The notes beneath the pieces are model-generated. The model was not told the DNA's origin, searched no databases, and worked only from the letters and a program-made list of their open reading frames with translations. Of a stretch of DNA of 6,970 bases, positions 1 through 6,870 are shown piece by piece. This stretch comes from CAZJNX01 sp964547415 (GTDB lineage Bacteria; Pseudomonadota; Alphaproteobacteria; Rhizobiales; Amorphaceae). Position 1 is the first letter of the stretch, and each line of letters opens with the position of its first letter. The stretch lies in contig CAZJNX010000229.1 of assembly GCA_964547415.1 (NCBI GenBank), forward strand, positions 1 through 6,970, read 5' to 3'. The position numbers and the translations under genes are program-made.

Positions 1-740
1 GCGACATCTACACCGACGTCGACGGCGTCTACACCACCGACCCGCGGATCGTGCCGGCCGCGCGCCGCCTGCCGCGCATTTCCCACGAGGAGATGCTGGA
101 GATGGCCTCGCTCGGGGCGAAGGTCCTCCAGGTCCGCTCGGTGGAGCTCGCCATGGTCCACGGGGTCAGGACGTTCGTGCGCTCCTCCTTCGAGCCGCCG
201 GAGACGGCGGGCGGGCCCTCCGGCACCCTCATCTGCGACGAGGAGGAGATCGTGGAAAAGGAAACCGTCACCGGCATCGCCTTCTCCAAGGACGAGGCGC
301 AGCTGTCGCTGCGCGGCCTGCCCGACCGGCCCGGCGTCGCCGCCGCGGTGTTCGGTCCGCTCGCCGAGGCCGGCATCAACGTGGACATGATCGTCCAGTC
401 CGTCTCCGCCGACGGATCGGTGACCGACATCACCTTCACCGTGCCCGCGGCCGACCACGACCGGGCCCGCCGCTCCCTCGAGGGGGCGCGGGAGGAGATC
501 GGCTTCCGCGAGATCCAGGGGTCCACCGACGTCATCAAGGTGTCGGTCATCGGGGTGGGGATGCGAAGCCACGCGGGCGTCGCCGCCGCCGCCTTCAAGG
601 CGCTGGGCGAGCGGGGCATCAACATCCGCGCGATCACCACCTCCGAGATCAAGATCTCGATCCTGATCGACGCGGCGTTCGCCGAGCTTGCGGTCCGCAC
701 GCTCCATTCGGTATATCGCCTCGACCGGACGCCCGCCTGA
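1..740 (+). CDS. lysC: Aspartate kinase, C-terminal part (5' end outside window)
   Basis: Aspartate kinase phosphorylates L-aspartate with ATP, the first step towards lysine, threonine, methionine and diaminopimelate; it is cytoplasmic. The frame is open from the window edge (first whole codon at base 3) and runs 245 codons to a TGA at 738-740. The fragment opens with DIYTDVDGVYTTDPRIV, the conserved end of the amino-acid kinase domain, then SHEEMLEMASLGAKVLQ and RSVELAM, both typical of LysC. Two ACT domains follow: the first from about base 267 (LSLRGLPDRPGVAAAVF), the second from about base 529 (VSVIGVGMRSHAGVAAAAF, then ITTSEIKISILI). ACT domains bind lysine and/or threonine for feedback inhibition; which effector cannot be read here. 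Family length is a little over 400 residues, so about 160-170 N-terminal residues, including the ATP-binding start, lie upstream. A GTG at 51 is internal, not the start. lysC next to ptsP is common in Alphaproteobacteria. Confidence 0.96.
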   Translation, partial: DIYTDVDGVYTTDPRIVPAARRLPRISHEEMLEMASLGAKVLQVRSVELAMVHGVRTFVRSSFEPPETAGGPSGTLICDEEEIVEKETVTGIAFSKDEAQLSLRGLPDRPGVAAAVFGPLAEAGINVDMIVQSVSADGSVTDITFTVPAADHDRARRSLEGAREEIGFREIQGSTDVIKVSVIGVGMRSHAGVAAAAFKALGERGINIRAITTSEIKISILIDAAFAELAVRTLHSVYRLDRTPA

Positions 741-804
741 CGATCCGACGCAGGGCGGTGGCCGGGCCGCCGGAAACACCCAGGACGAACCACCGAGCCG
801 CTTC

Positions 805-811
805 CGGAGGG
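805..811 (+). promoter_or_regulatory. Shine-Dalgarno that fixes the ptsP start
   Basis: GGAGGGG lies 5 bases before the ATG at 817. The ptsP frame stays open upstream to a TTG at 688, inside lysC, but the 43 extra residues are low-complexity and do not look like any enzyme I domain. The strong site and the usual PtsP N-terminus (xxGPRxLLRRLREVMAEP) place the start at 817. The lysC-ptsP spacer (741-816) also holds a small hairpin, 756-762 pairing with 766-772, with no T-tract. I see no convincing promoter in it, so cotranscription with lysC is possible. Confidence 0.8.
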
Positions 812-816
812 GCACG

Positions 817-3081
817 ATGCCGGGTTCCCCCGCCGGCCCTCGCCTGCTTTTGCGCCGCCTCCGCGAGGTGATGGCCGAGCCCATCGGCGCGCAGGAACGG
901 CTCGACAAGATCGTCGTCCTCATCGCCTCCAACATGGTGGCCGAGGTCTGCTCGCTCTACGTCCTGCGCGCGGACGGCGTGCTCGAACTCTACGCGACGG
1001 AGGGGCTGAAGCGCGAGGCTGTCCACAAGACGGGCCTCAGGATCGGCCAGGGCCTCGTCGGGCGCATCGCCTACGAGGCGCGGCCGCTGAACCTCGCCAA
1101 CGCCCAGACCCACCCGGCCTTCGCCTACCTCCCAGAGACGGGCGAGGAGATCTACAACGCCTTCCTCGGCGTCCCGATCCTGAGGGCGGGGCGCACCCTC
1201 GGCGTCCTCGTGGTGCAGAACCGCGCCCACCGCACCTACACCGACGAGGAGGTGGAGGCGCTGCAGACGACCGCCATGGTGATCGCCGAGATGGCCGCGG
1301 CGGGCGAGTTCGAGGCGGTGAGCCGCCAGGGCCCCGCCCTCGACCTGTCGCGCCCCATGCGCGTCCAGGGCGTGTCGCTGGCCGACGGGGTGGGCCTCGG
1401 CCACGCCGTCCTGCACGAGCCGCGGGTGGTCGTCACCAACCTCATCGCTGACGACATCGGCCACGAGCTCGAACGGCTCGAGCGGGCCCTGTCGAGCGTG
1501 CGCAACTCCCTCACCCAGATGCTCTCCCGCCGCGAGGTCGCCACCCACGGCGAGCACCGGGACATCCTGGAAGCCTTCCTGATGGTCGCCCACGACCGGG
1601 GCTGGGCGGCCAAGATGCAGGAGGCGATCAGGAACGGCCTGTCCGCCGAGGCGGCGGTGGAGCGCGTCCAGTCCGACACGCGGGCGCGGATGCTGCGCTC
1701 CACCGACCCGTACCTGAAGGAGCGCCTCCACGACCTCGACGACCTCGCCAACCGCGTCCTGCGCGAGCTGGTGGGCCGTGCGCCCGTCCGGCCCGAGGGG
1801 CTGCCGTCCGACGCCATCGTGTTCGCCCGCTCCATGGGCGCGGCCGAGCTCCTCGACTACGACCGCAGCCGCGTGCGCGCCCTCGTCCTGGAGGAGGGGG
1901 CGCCCACCAGCCACGTGACCATCGTCGCCCGCGCCCTCGGCATCCCGGCCGTCGGCCAGGCGGACGCGGCCGTCTCCCTGGTGGAGCCGGGGGACGCGGT
2001 GATCGTCGACGCGGAGATCGGCGAGGTCCACATCCGCCCGCCCCTCGACGTGGAGCGGGTGTTCGCGGAGAAGGTGCGCTTCCGCGCCCGCCGGCAGGCC
2101 CAGTACCGGCGGCTGAAGAACCTTCCCCCCGTCACCCGCGACGGGCGGGAGGTCACGCTGCACATGAACGGCGGCCTCCTCATCGACCTGCCGCACCTCG
2201 CCGAGTCCGGCGCGTCCGGCATCGGCCTGTTCCGCACCGAGATCCTGTTCATGGTGGCGCCGACCCTGCCGCGGGTGCGCGAGCAGGTGGCCCTTTACCG
2301 GCAGATCATGGACACGACGGGCGACCGGCCGGTCACCTTCCGCTCCCTCGACATCGGGGGCGACAAGATCCTGCCCTACCAGCGCTCCATCGAGGAGGAG
2401 AACCCGGCCATGGGCTGGCGGGCGATCCGCCTCGGCCTCGACCGGCCCGCGCTGCTTCGCCTGCAGATGCGCGCCCTCCTCCTCGCCTCGGGCGGGCGGG
2501 ACCTGCGCGTCATGTTCCCGCTGATCGCCACCGTCACCGAGTTCGAGCGGGCGCGCATGCTGGTGGAGCAGGAAATCCGTCACCTGCGCCGCCACGGCCA
2601 CCGCCTGCCCGACCAGGTGCGCCTCGGCGTCATGCTGGAGACGCCCTCCCTCCTGTTCCAGCTCGAGGAGCTGATGGGGGTGGCCGACTTCGTGTCGGTG
2701 GGCACCAACGACCTGTTCCAGTTCATGATGGCGGCCGACCGGGGCAACACCCGCGTCGCGGGCCGCTACGACCCGCTCGCCGTCTCGTTCCTGAGGGCGC
2801 TGAGGCGCGTGGCGGAGGCCGCGCAGACGGCCCACTGCCCGGTGTCGGTGTGCGGCGAGCTCGCCGGGCGGCCGCTCGAGGCGATGGCGCTCGTGGGCCT
2901 CGGCTTCGACACCCTGTCCATGCCGCCCGCCGCCGTCGGACCGGTGAAGGCCATGATCCGCTCGGTCGACCTCGCTCGCCTGCGGGCGCGCCTCCTGCCC
3001 CGCCTTGATCCCCTGCACGGACGGGACGATATCCGGAGCGTTCTCACGCGCTTCGCGGAGGAGAACGGCATTCCCGTCTGA
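817..3081 (+). CDS. ptsP: Phosphoenolpyruvate-protein phosphotransferase PtsP (enzyme I-Ntr, GAF domain)
   Basis: PtsP takes phosphate from phosphoenolpyruvate onto a histidine and passes it to the HPr-like protein NPr (PtsO) and on to EIIA-Ntr. This cytoplasmic relay regulates nitrogen, potassium and carbon metabolism rather than sugar uptake. The product is 754 residues, normal for the family. Residues about 15-165 form a GAF domain, the sensor that in studied homologues responds to glutamine. Residues about 185-330 are the helical NPr-binding region. The mobile phosphohistidine domain has GAPTSHVTIVAR with the acceptor His366. The C-terminal PEP-binding barrel (about 440-740) has GLFRTE (Arg473), RSLDIGGDK (Arg509), MLETPS (Glu608), GTNDLFQF (Asn631, Asp632), Arg642 and VCGELAGR (Cys679). 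These sit exactly 177 residues beyond the E. coli enzyme I residues His189, Arg296, Arg332, Glu431, Asn454, Asp455, Arg465 and Cys502 as I recall them, so the catalytic core is colinear and complete. It lies 76 bases after lysC and 38 before prfA. Confidence 0.96.
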   Translation: MPGSPAGPRLLLRRLREVMAEPIGAQERLDKIVVLIASNMVAEVCSLYVLRADGVLELYATEGLKREAVHKTGLRIGQGLVGRIAYEARPLNLANAQTHPAFAYLPETGEEIYNAFLGVPILRAGRTLGVLVVQNRAHRTYTDEEVEALQTTAMVIAEMAAAGEFEAVSRQGPALDLSRPMRVQGVSLADGVGLGHAVLHEPRVVVTNLIADDIGHELERLERALSSVRNSLTQMLSRREVATHGEHRDILEAFLMVAHDRGWAAKMQEAIRNGLSAEAAVERVQSDTRARMLRSTDPYLKERLHDLDDLANRVLRELVGRAPVRPEGLPSDAIVFARSMGAAELLDYDRSRVRALVLEEGAPTSHVTIVARALGIPAVGQADAAVSLVEPGDAVIVDAEIGEVHIRPPLDVERVFAEKVRFRARRQAQYRRLKNLPPVTRDGREVTLHMNGGLLIDLPHLAESGASGIGLFRTEILFMVAPTLPRVREQVALYRQIMDTTGDRPVTFRSLDIGGDKILPYQRSIEEENPAMGWRAIRLGLDRPALLRLQMRALLLASGGRDLRVMFPLIATVTEFERARMLVEQEIRHLRRHGHRLPDQVRLGVMLETPSLLFQLEELMGVADFVSVGTNDLFQFMMAADRGNTRVAGRYDPLAVSFLRALRRVAEAAQTAHCPVSVCGELAGRPLEAMALVGLGFDTLSMPPAAVGPVKAMIRSVDLARLRARLLPRLDPLHGRDDIRSVLTRFAEENGIPV

Positions 3082-3119
3082 CGGCCCGGCGCGCGGGACG
3101 GCGCCGCCGGCGATCCCGG

Positions 3120-4195
3120 ATGAACATGCTCGCCAAGGACAAGCTCGACCAGGTGGTCGACCGATTCAACATCCTCGAGCAACGGCTCGCCGCCGGCGCG
3201 TCGGAGGAATACGCGCGCCTGTCGCGCGAGTATGCCGAGCTCGAGCCCCTCGTGCACCGCGTCTCGGACCTGCGTGCCGCGGAACGGGAGCTCGCCGACC
3301 TCGAGGCGATCCTCGCCGACCCCGGGACGGACCGGGAGATGGCCGAGCTCGCCGAGGCGGAGCGGCCGACGCTGAAGCGCCGCATCGAGGCGCTTCAGGA
3401 GGAGATCCGCATCGCGCTCCTGCCGAAGNNNNNNNNNNGGACGACAAGGACGCGATCCTCGAGATCCGCGCCGGCACCGGCGGCGACGAGGCGGCCCTGT
3501 TCGCGGGCGACCTCTTCCGCATGTACCAGCGTCTCGCCGAGAAGCACGGCTGGAAGACGACCGTCCTCGACGCCTCGGAGGGGGAGGCGGGCGGCTACAA
3601 GGAGATCGTGGCCTCGGTCGCGGGGCCGGGCGTCTTCTCGCGGCTGAAGTTCGAATCGGGCGTCCACCGGGTGCAGCGGGTGCCCGTCACCGAATCGGGC
3701 GGGCGCATCCACACCTCCGCCGCCACCGTGGCGGTGCTGCCCGAGGCGGAGGAGGTGGAGATCGACATTCCGCCGTCCGACATCCGCATCGACACGATGC
3801 GCGCCTCGGGCGCGGGCGGCCAGCACGTCAACACCACGGACTCGGCGGTGCGCATCACCCACCTGCCGACCGGGATCGTGGTGACCTCCTCGGAGAAGAG
3901 CCAGCACCAGAACCGGGCGCGGGCCATGCAGGTGCTGCGCGCGCGCCTTTACGACATCATGCGCAGCGAGGCCGCCGCCGAGCGCGCCGCCGCCCGCAAG
4001 GACCAGGTGGGGACGGGCGACCGGTCCGAGCGGATCCGCACCTACAACTTCCCGCAAGGCCGGGTCACCGACCACCGCATCAACCTGACCCTCTACCGGC
4101 TGGAGGAGGTGCTCGCGGGCGAGGCCCTCGACGAGGTGATCGACGCCCTCGTCGCCGACCACCAGGCCGCCCTCCTCGCCGAGGCGGATGCCTGA
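3120..4195 (+). CDS. prfA: Peptide chain release factor 1 (interrupted only by an assembly gap)
   Basis: RF1 recognises UAA and UAG in the ribosomal A site and triggers release of the finished protein. The first part (3120-3428, 103 residues) is the helical N-terminal domain, ending EIRIALLPK. After ten Ns the second part starts at 3440 with DDKDAILEIRAGTGGDEAALF. The two parts are in different frames as deposited; with 8 missing bases they join through three residues into a 357-residue protein, the usual RF1 length. On that numbering the codon-reading tripeptide PVT is at 188-190, the place of PAT in E. coli RF1, which identifies RF1 rather than RF2. The catalytic loop GAGGQHVNTTDSAVRITH has its GGQ at 232-234. 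The start ATG at 3120 has little Shine-Dalgarno; an in-frame ATG at 3126 is an alternative. The gene overlaps prmC by 8 bases. I infer that the gene is intact. Confidence 0.95.
3429..3438. other. Ten-N assembly gap inside prfA
   Basis: Ten Ns replace part of the prfA coding sequence just after the codons for LLPK. The frame before the gap (codons starting at 3120) and the frame after it (codons starting at 3440) differ, so the true gap length must leave remainder 2 when divided by 3. RF1 proteins have three residues between LLPK and the D-D/E that resumes here (for example DPN in E. coli, DAA in alphaproteobacterial relatives). That needs 9 bases, of which the last G is present at 3439, so 8 bases are missing. 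The ten Ns look like a placeholder. Confidence 0.97.
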
Positions 4196-5075
4196 GCCGG
4201 AGACGGCCGCCGCCCTCCTCGCCGAGGCGCGGGCGCGGCTTTCCGAGGCGGGCGTTCCGGACGCAGCCCTCGACGCCCGCCTCCTCGTGGCGGACGCCCT
4301 CGGGGTCGAGCCGGCCATGCTGCCGGCGATCGGCGAGCGACCGGTGGACGCCACGGGGCGTGCCCGCGCCCGCGCCCACCTGGAGGCGCGCGCCGCTGGC
4401 CGGCCGGTCGGCCGCATCCTCGGCCGCCGCGCCTTCTGGACGCTGGACCTCGCCCTCTCCCCGGGGACGCTGGAGCCGCGGCCGGATACCGAGACGCTTG
4501 TCGAGGCCGTCCTCGCCTTTCTGGGCGCCCCGGGGCGCGGGCGCGACGCGCCGCTCACGATCGCCGACCTCGGCACCGGCACCGGGGCGATTCTGCTCGC
4601 GCTCCTGTCCGAGCTGCCGCGGGCCCGCGGCGTCGGGACCGACCTCGACCGCGATGCCCTCGCGACGGCGCGGGCGAACGCGTGCCGGAACGGCCTCGAC
4701 GACCGGGCGTTGTTCGCGCGCGGGGACTTTTTCGGCCCGGTGGCGCCCGGGGTGGATGTCATCGTTTCGAATCCACCCTATATCCCATCCATCGAGGTCG
4801 ACGACCTCGCCCCCGAGGTGCGGGAGCATGATCCGCGGCTCGCCCTCGACGGAGGCGCCGACGGTCTCGACTGTTACCGGACGATCTTGAGACAGGTCTC
4901 CTCCGCCGTTCCCGCAGCGGGCGGTCATTGGCGACCGGACGTCTTCCTCGAGCTGTCGCCGTCGATCGCCGAACCGCTCGGCGTCCTCGCCGTGGAGGCG
5001 GGTTTCGAGGTGGCGGACTGGCGGCGTGATCTCGCCGGTCGCTTCAGGTGCGTGCATCTTCGATGGCGGAAATGA
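4188..5075 (+). CDS. prmC: Release factor glutamine-N5 methyltransferase PrmC (HemK family)
   Basis: PrmC uses S-adenosylmethionine to methylate the side-chain amide of the glutamine in the GGQ motif of RF1 and RF2, which raises termination efficiency. The product is 295 residues, close to the usual 280-300. The N-terminal helical part (about 1-90) binds the release factor and contains AGRPVGRILGRRAFW. The Rossmann-fold methyltransferase domain has the SAM-binding IADLGTGTGAILLALL (Asp127, Gly129) and the acidic GTDLDRDAL. The catalytic NPPY is at residues 195-198, within DVIVSNPPYIPS. EHDPRLALDGGADGLDCYR is also typical. The ATG overlaps the prfA stop by 8 bases (ATGCCTGA), and GAGG at 4181-4184 is the only Shine-Dalgarno, just 3 bases away. 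Translation is therefore probably coupled to prfA, so the modifying enzyme follows its substrate. No truncation or missing key residue is seen. Confidence 0.96.
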   Translation: MPEPETAAALLAEARARLSEAGVPDAALDARLLVADALGVEPAMLPAIGERPVDATGRARARAHLEARAAGRPVGRILGRRAFWTLDLALSPGTLEPRPDTETLVEAVLAFLGAPGRGRDAPLTIADLGTGTGAILLALLSELPRARGVGTDLDRDALATARANACRNGLDDRALFARGDFFGPVAPGVDVIVSNPPYIPSIEVDDLAPEVREHDPRLALDGGADGLDCYRTILRQVSSAVPAAGGHWRPDVFLELSPSIAEPLGVLAVEAGFEVADWRRDLAGRFRCVHLRWRK

Positions 5076-5612
5076 CACACCGCCCGTCGCGCGACGCGAA
5101 GGCCAGACGGACCGCCGATTTGGTCCTTGGAAATCGCGGGCGAAGTGGCTAACGTCCACTCGCCGACGGGGTTTTGAGATCCGACGACCGTGAGCCGTCC
5201 GGTGCGCGGATCGTCGGTATCGTCCGCCTCGGTCCGCATGGGCTGCGGATCGAACCCCTGAAGGAGACAGCGCAGTCCTTCGTCGAGCCTCGCCTGCCTC
5301 GCCGCCCGTCCGACCGGCCGAGGAGGCGCGTTCGCCCCGTGGGCGAAACGGGCGGGAAGCGGGCGAAGGGGCGGAAAGCTCCGGGCAGCGTGGACATGGC
5401 ACCGTCGTCGGGCGCGATCGGGTGGGCTCACGCTCGAAGGCGCAAGGCCACGAAACGTGCGGGCGCGCCGGGGGGTGGGTCCGCCGCGGGTGGCGCGTGG
5501 CCGCACGGCGCGGCGCTGGCCGATGCCTTCCGGGCGCCGGCGGGCGGCCGTCGGCGGTTCGGCGTCGCCGCTCCCATGCGGATCAGGACCGTTCCGGACG
5601 AGAAGCGATCGG
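5076..5612. other. 537-base non-coding interval between prmC and the DUF4167 gene
   Basis: No open frame here has a recognisable protein, a good ribosome site or family motifs; the open frames present give arginine-, proline- and alanine-rich translations typical of shadow frames in GC-rich DNA. The first half carries the hairpin cluster listed separately. A weak sigma-70-like pair, TTGGAA at 5127-5132 and TAACGT at 5150-5155 with 17 bases between, matches consensus at 4 of 6 and 3 of 6 positions; this is not good evidence for a promoter. The second half (about 5350-5612) is purine- and GC-rich with no clear element, ending in the weak Shine-Dalgarno GAGAAG (5600-5605) of the next gene. It could be a long leader, an unannotated RNA, or decayed sequence. 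Confidence 0.6.
5139..5347 (+). other. Cluster of six adjacent potential hairpins (candidate structured RNA or leader)
   Basis: Six non-overlapping stems follow one another: 5139-5148 with 5156-5164 (one bulged A); 5181-5190 with 5207-5217 (10 pairs, one bulged A); 5233-5238 with 5244-5249; 5260-5265 with 5276-5281; 5291-5301 with 5319-5328 (10 pairs, one bulged G); and 5331-5337 with 5341-5347 (7 perfect pairs, loop CGT). A TTTT lies at 5172-5175, about 8 bases after the first stem, so that stem could be a weak terminator for the prfA-prmC transcript. I match the cluster to no known RNA family; it lacks the conserved cores of RNase P RNA and of any riboswitch I know. GC-rich DNA forms chance hairpins easily, so this is suggestive only. 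The strand is assumed from the neighbouring genes. Confidence 0.3.
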
Positions 5613-6413
5613 ATGAGACAAGGCACACAGAACAAACGTCTACGCAGCCGCAGCCGCAAGAGCCCGAGCTCGCTTTCACGCGTGTACGAATCGAGCGGCC
5701 CGGACGTGAAGATCCGCGGCAGCGCCCAGCAGGTCGCCGACAAGTACGTGCAGCTCTCGCGGGACGCGCAGTCGGCCGGCGACAGGGTCATGGCGGAGAA
5801 CTACCTCCAGCATGCCGAGCACTACTACAGGATCCTGGCGGCCGCGCAGCCCCAGTCGGTCTACCGGGAGGACCGTGACGAGCGGGACGAGCGGGACGAC
5901 GACCAGGACGACGCCCAGCAGGACGGCCGCGAGGGCGAGGGCCGCGACATCCGCGACGACGGGCGGGGTTCCCGGCGCGAGCACGAGGCCCGCGACGGCT
6001 CCCGCCGCGGCGGCGGCCACGACCGCGAGCGCGGCGAACAGGCGGCCATGAACGGCAACGGCCACGCCGCCGCGGAAGGCGTCAACGGCCTCCATGCGGC
6101 CAACGGGCACGCCGCTGCCCCCAACGGCCACGACACGCCCGAGGCGGCTGACGACGCCGCCGACGCCGGGCCCGCCGCGGACGCGGCCGCCGACCAACCG
6201 GCCGAGGCGATGCTTCCGGGCATCGACCAGGGCGGGGAGGCGTCCGCCGGGGCCGAGGGCGATCAGGCCGAGGAGGGCGAGGGCTCGGGCCGGAAGACCA
6301 CCCGTCGCCGGACCCGGTCCACGACCTCGTCCCCGCGCACCCGGTCGACGCGGACCTCCCGCTCCCGCCGGTCCACCGCGGGCGACGGCGACACCCAGAA
6401 GACCGACGCCTGA
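5613..6413 (+). CDS. DUF4167 domain-containing protein
   Basis: This family of unknown function is widespread in Alphaproteobacteria and usually sits just after prmC, as here. The protein is 266 residues with no signal peptide or membrane segment. A short basic start (MRQGTQNKRLRSRSRK) leads into the conserved domain at about residues 20-80, with YESSGPDVKIRG, VADKYVQLSRDAQSAGD and MAENYLQHAEHYYRIL, predicted helical. The rest is low complexity: about 82-145 dense in Arg, Asp and Glu; 146-226 rich in Ala, Gly, Asn and His, with NGHAAA-like units and an acidic stretch; 227 onward basic with Arg, Thr and Ser. Such basic ends suggest nucleic-acid binding, which is inference. The frame is open upstream to 5457, but the conserved family start MRQG and the weak GAGAAG 7 bases upstream favour 5613. 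No enzyme motif is present. Confidence 0.92.
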   Translation: MRQGTQNKRLRSRSRKSPSSLSRVYESSGPDVKIRGSAQQVADKYVQLSRDAQSAGDRVMAENYLQHAEHYYRILAAAQPQSVYREDRDERDERDDDQDDAQQDGREGEGRDIRDDGRGSRREHEARDGSRRGGGHDRERGEQAAMNGNGHAAAEGVNGLHAANGHAAAPNGHDTPEAADDAADAGPAADAAADQPAEAMLPGIDQGGEASAGAEGDQAEEGEGSGRKTTRRRTRSTTSSPRTRSTRTSRSRRSTAGDGDTQKTDA

Positions 6414-6419
6414 GCGATC

Positions 6420-6452
6420 CGGCGCCCCGGCCCCTCCGCGGCCGGGGCGCCG
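6420..6452 (+). terminator. Strong GC hairpin just after the DUF4167 stop codon
   Basis: Arms 6420-6432 (CGGCGCCCCGGCC) and 6440-6452 pair perfectly over 13 base pairs around a 7-base loop, starting 7 bases after the stop. Its position marks the end of the transcription unit. No T-tract follows on either strand, so it is not a classical intrinsic terminator; it may end transcription in the T-poor way common in very GC-rich genomes, or protect the mRNA 3' end. Confidence 0.6.
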
Positions 6453-6490
6453 CCAGCGCGTCCGCGGGGGCGCCCGATCGTCCCGGACGC

Positions 6491-6588
6491 GGGTGCCGGG
6501 GCACAGGCCCGCGACCGCGCTCCCCGAGGCAACCACGCCACCTGGAGAAATGCCATTGCCGGAGCGGCGGGCTCCGCCCGTTCGCCTG
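6491..6588. repeat. Direct repeat, copy 1 (98 bases)
   Basis: This copy aligns without gaps to 6871-6968, with 90 of 98 bases identical; the final 37 bases (6552-6588) are identical. Similarity drops to chance levels just left of 6491 and stops at 6589. The right part holds competing hairpins: GGAGC (6561-6565) with GCTCC (6571-6575), or CGGGC (6568-6572) with GCCCG (6576-6580). Read on the - strand it encodes MAFLQVAWLPRGARSR from 6556, a counterpart to a similar peptide in copy 2. Most of the differences falling in that frame change the amino acid, so coding is doubtful. Probably a dispersed intergenic repeat of unknown type. Confidence 0.85.
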
Positions 6589-6732
6589 CGCCGGGGCCCG
6601 GCGTCCCCCGACGACGCCCCCTTCGCCGGACGGACGCAAGCCAGCCGCGAGCGCGGTCGACCGGAGGCGCCGCGATCGAGGGAACCGCGCCCGTCACCCC
6701 GACCCGGGCGGGACCCGTTCCACCCTGCCCCG

Positions 6733-6779
6733 GGACGCCGCGGCGCAGCGCCACGCCGCGGCCGGGTGGCGCGGCGTCC
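6733..6779. repeat. Long GC palindrome in the spacer between the repeats
   Basis: GGACGCCGCG (6733-6742) pairs perfectly with CGCGGCGTCC (6770-6779). An alternative inner stem, GCGCCAC (6748-6754) with GTGGCGC (6766-6772), competes with it. There is no T-tract and no gene on either side. It could be a fold-back element belonging to the repeat unit, a terminator for a gene further right, or chance in very GC-rich DNA. Confidence 0.45.
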
Positions 6780-6870
6780 GGCGTGCCGCCGTGGCGCGAC
6801 GGAAGACGGTGCCGGCGCGTTTCGCCACCGGTCGCGGCGGCGGGGCCACCGCCCGCCTCGCCCACGCCGA

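Noticed and set aside
649..3018. A 789-codon open frame on the - strand opposite ptsP
   Set aside because: It is antisense to a complete, motif-rich PtsP; its translation is His/Gly/Arg/Glu-rich with no family signature, as expected from GC-rich third positions on the coding strand.
3120..3647. A truncated prfA product running past the gap in the original frame
   Set aside because: After the Ns the translation turns to Arg/Ser/Pro-rich nonsense while the true RF1 sequence continues in another frame; the break comes from the gap size.
5240..5262. A GGTTCGATCC string on the - strand resembling a tRNA T-loop
   Set aside because: The bases on either side cannot form the five-pair T stem and no acceptor or anticodon arm is present.
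5373..5386. GGAAAGCTCCGGGC, resembling the start of RNase P RNA (GGAAAGTCCGGGC)
   Set aside because: It has an extra base within the core and none of the other conserved RNase P blocks follow within 300 bases.
3395..5402. Long - strand open frames opposite prfA and prmC (3395-4762 and 4080-5402)
   Set aside because: They are shadows of prfA and prmC, with low-complexity translations; one runs through the N gap.
5174..5878. A + strand open frame filling the prmC-DUF4167 interval and entering the DUF4167 gene
   Set aside because: It overlaps the conserved DUF4167 domain in another frame, has no good ribosome site and no recognisable motif.
6512..6659. An 11-base inverted match between 6512-6522 and 6649-6659
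   Set aside because: It is short, GC-only in character and stops at once on both sides; it is expected by chance in such sequence.
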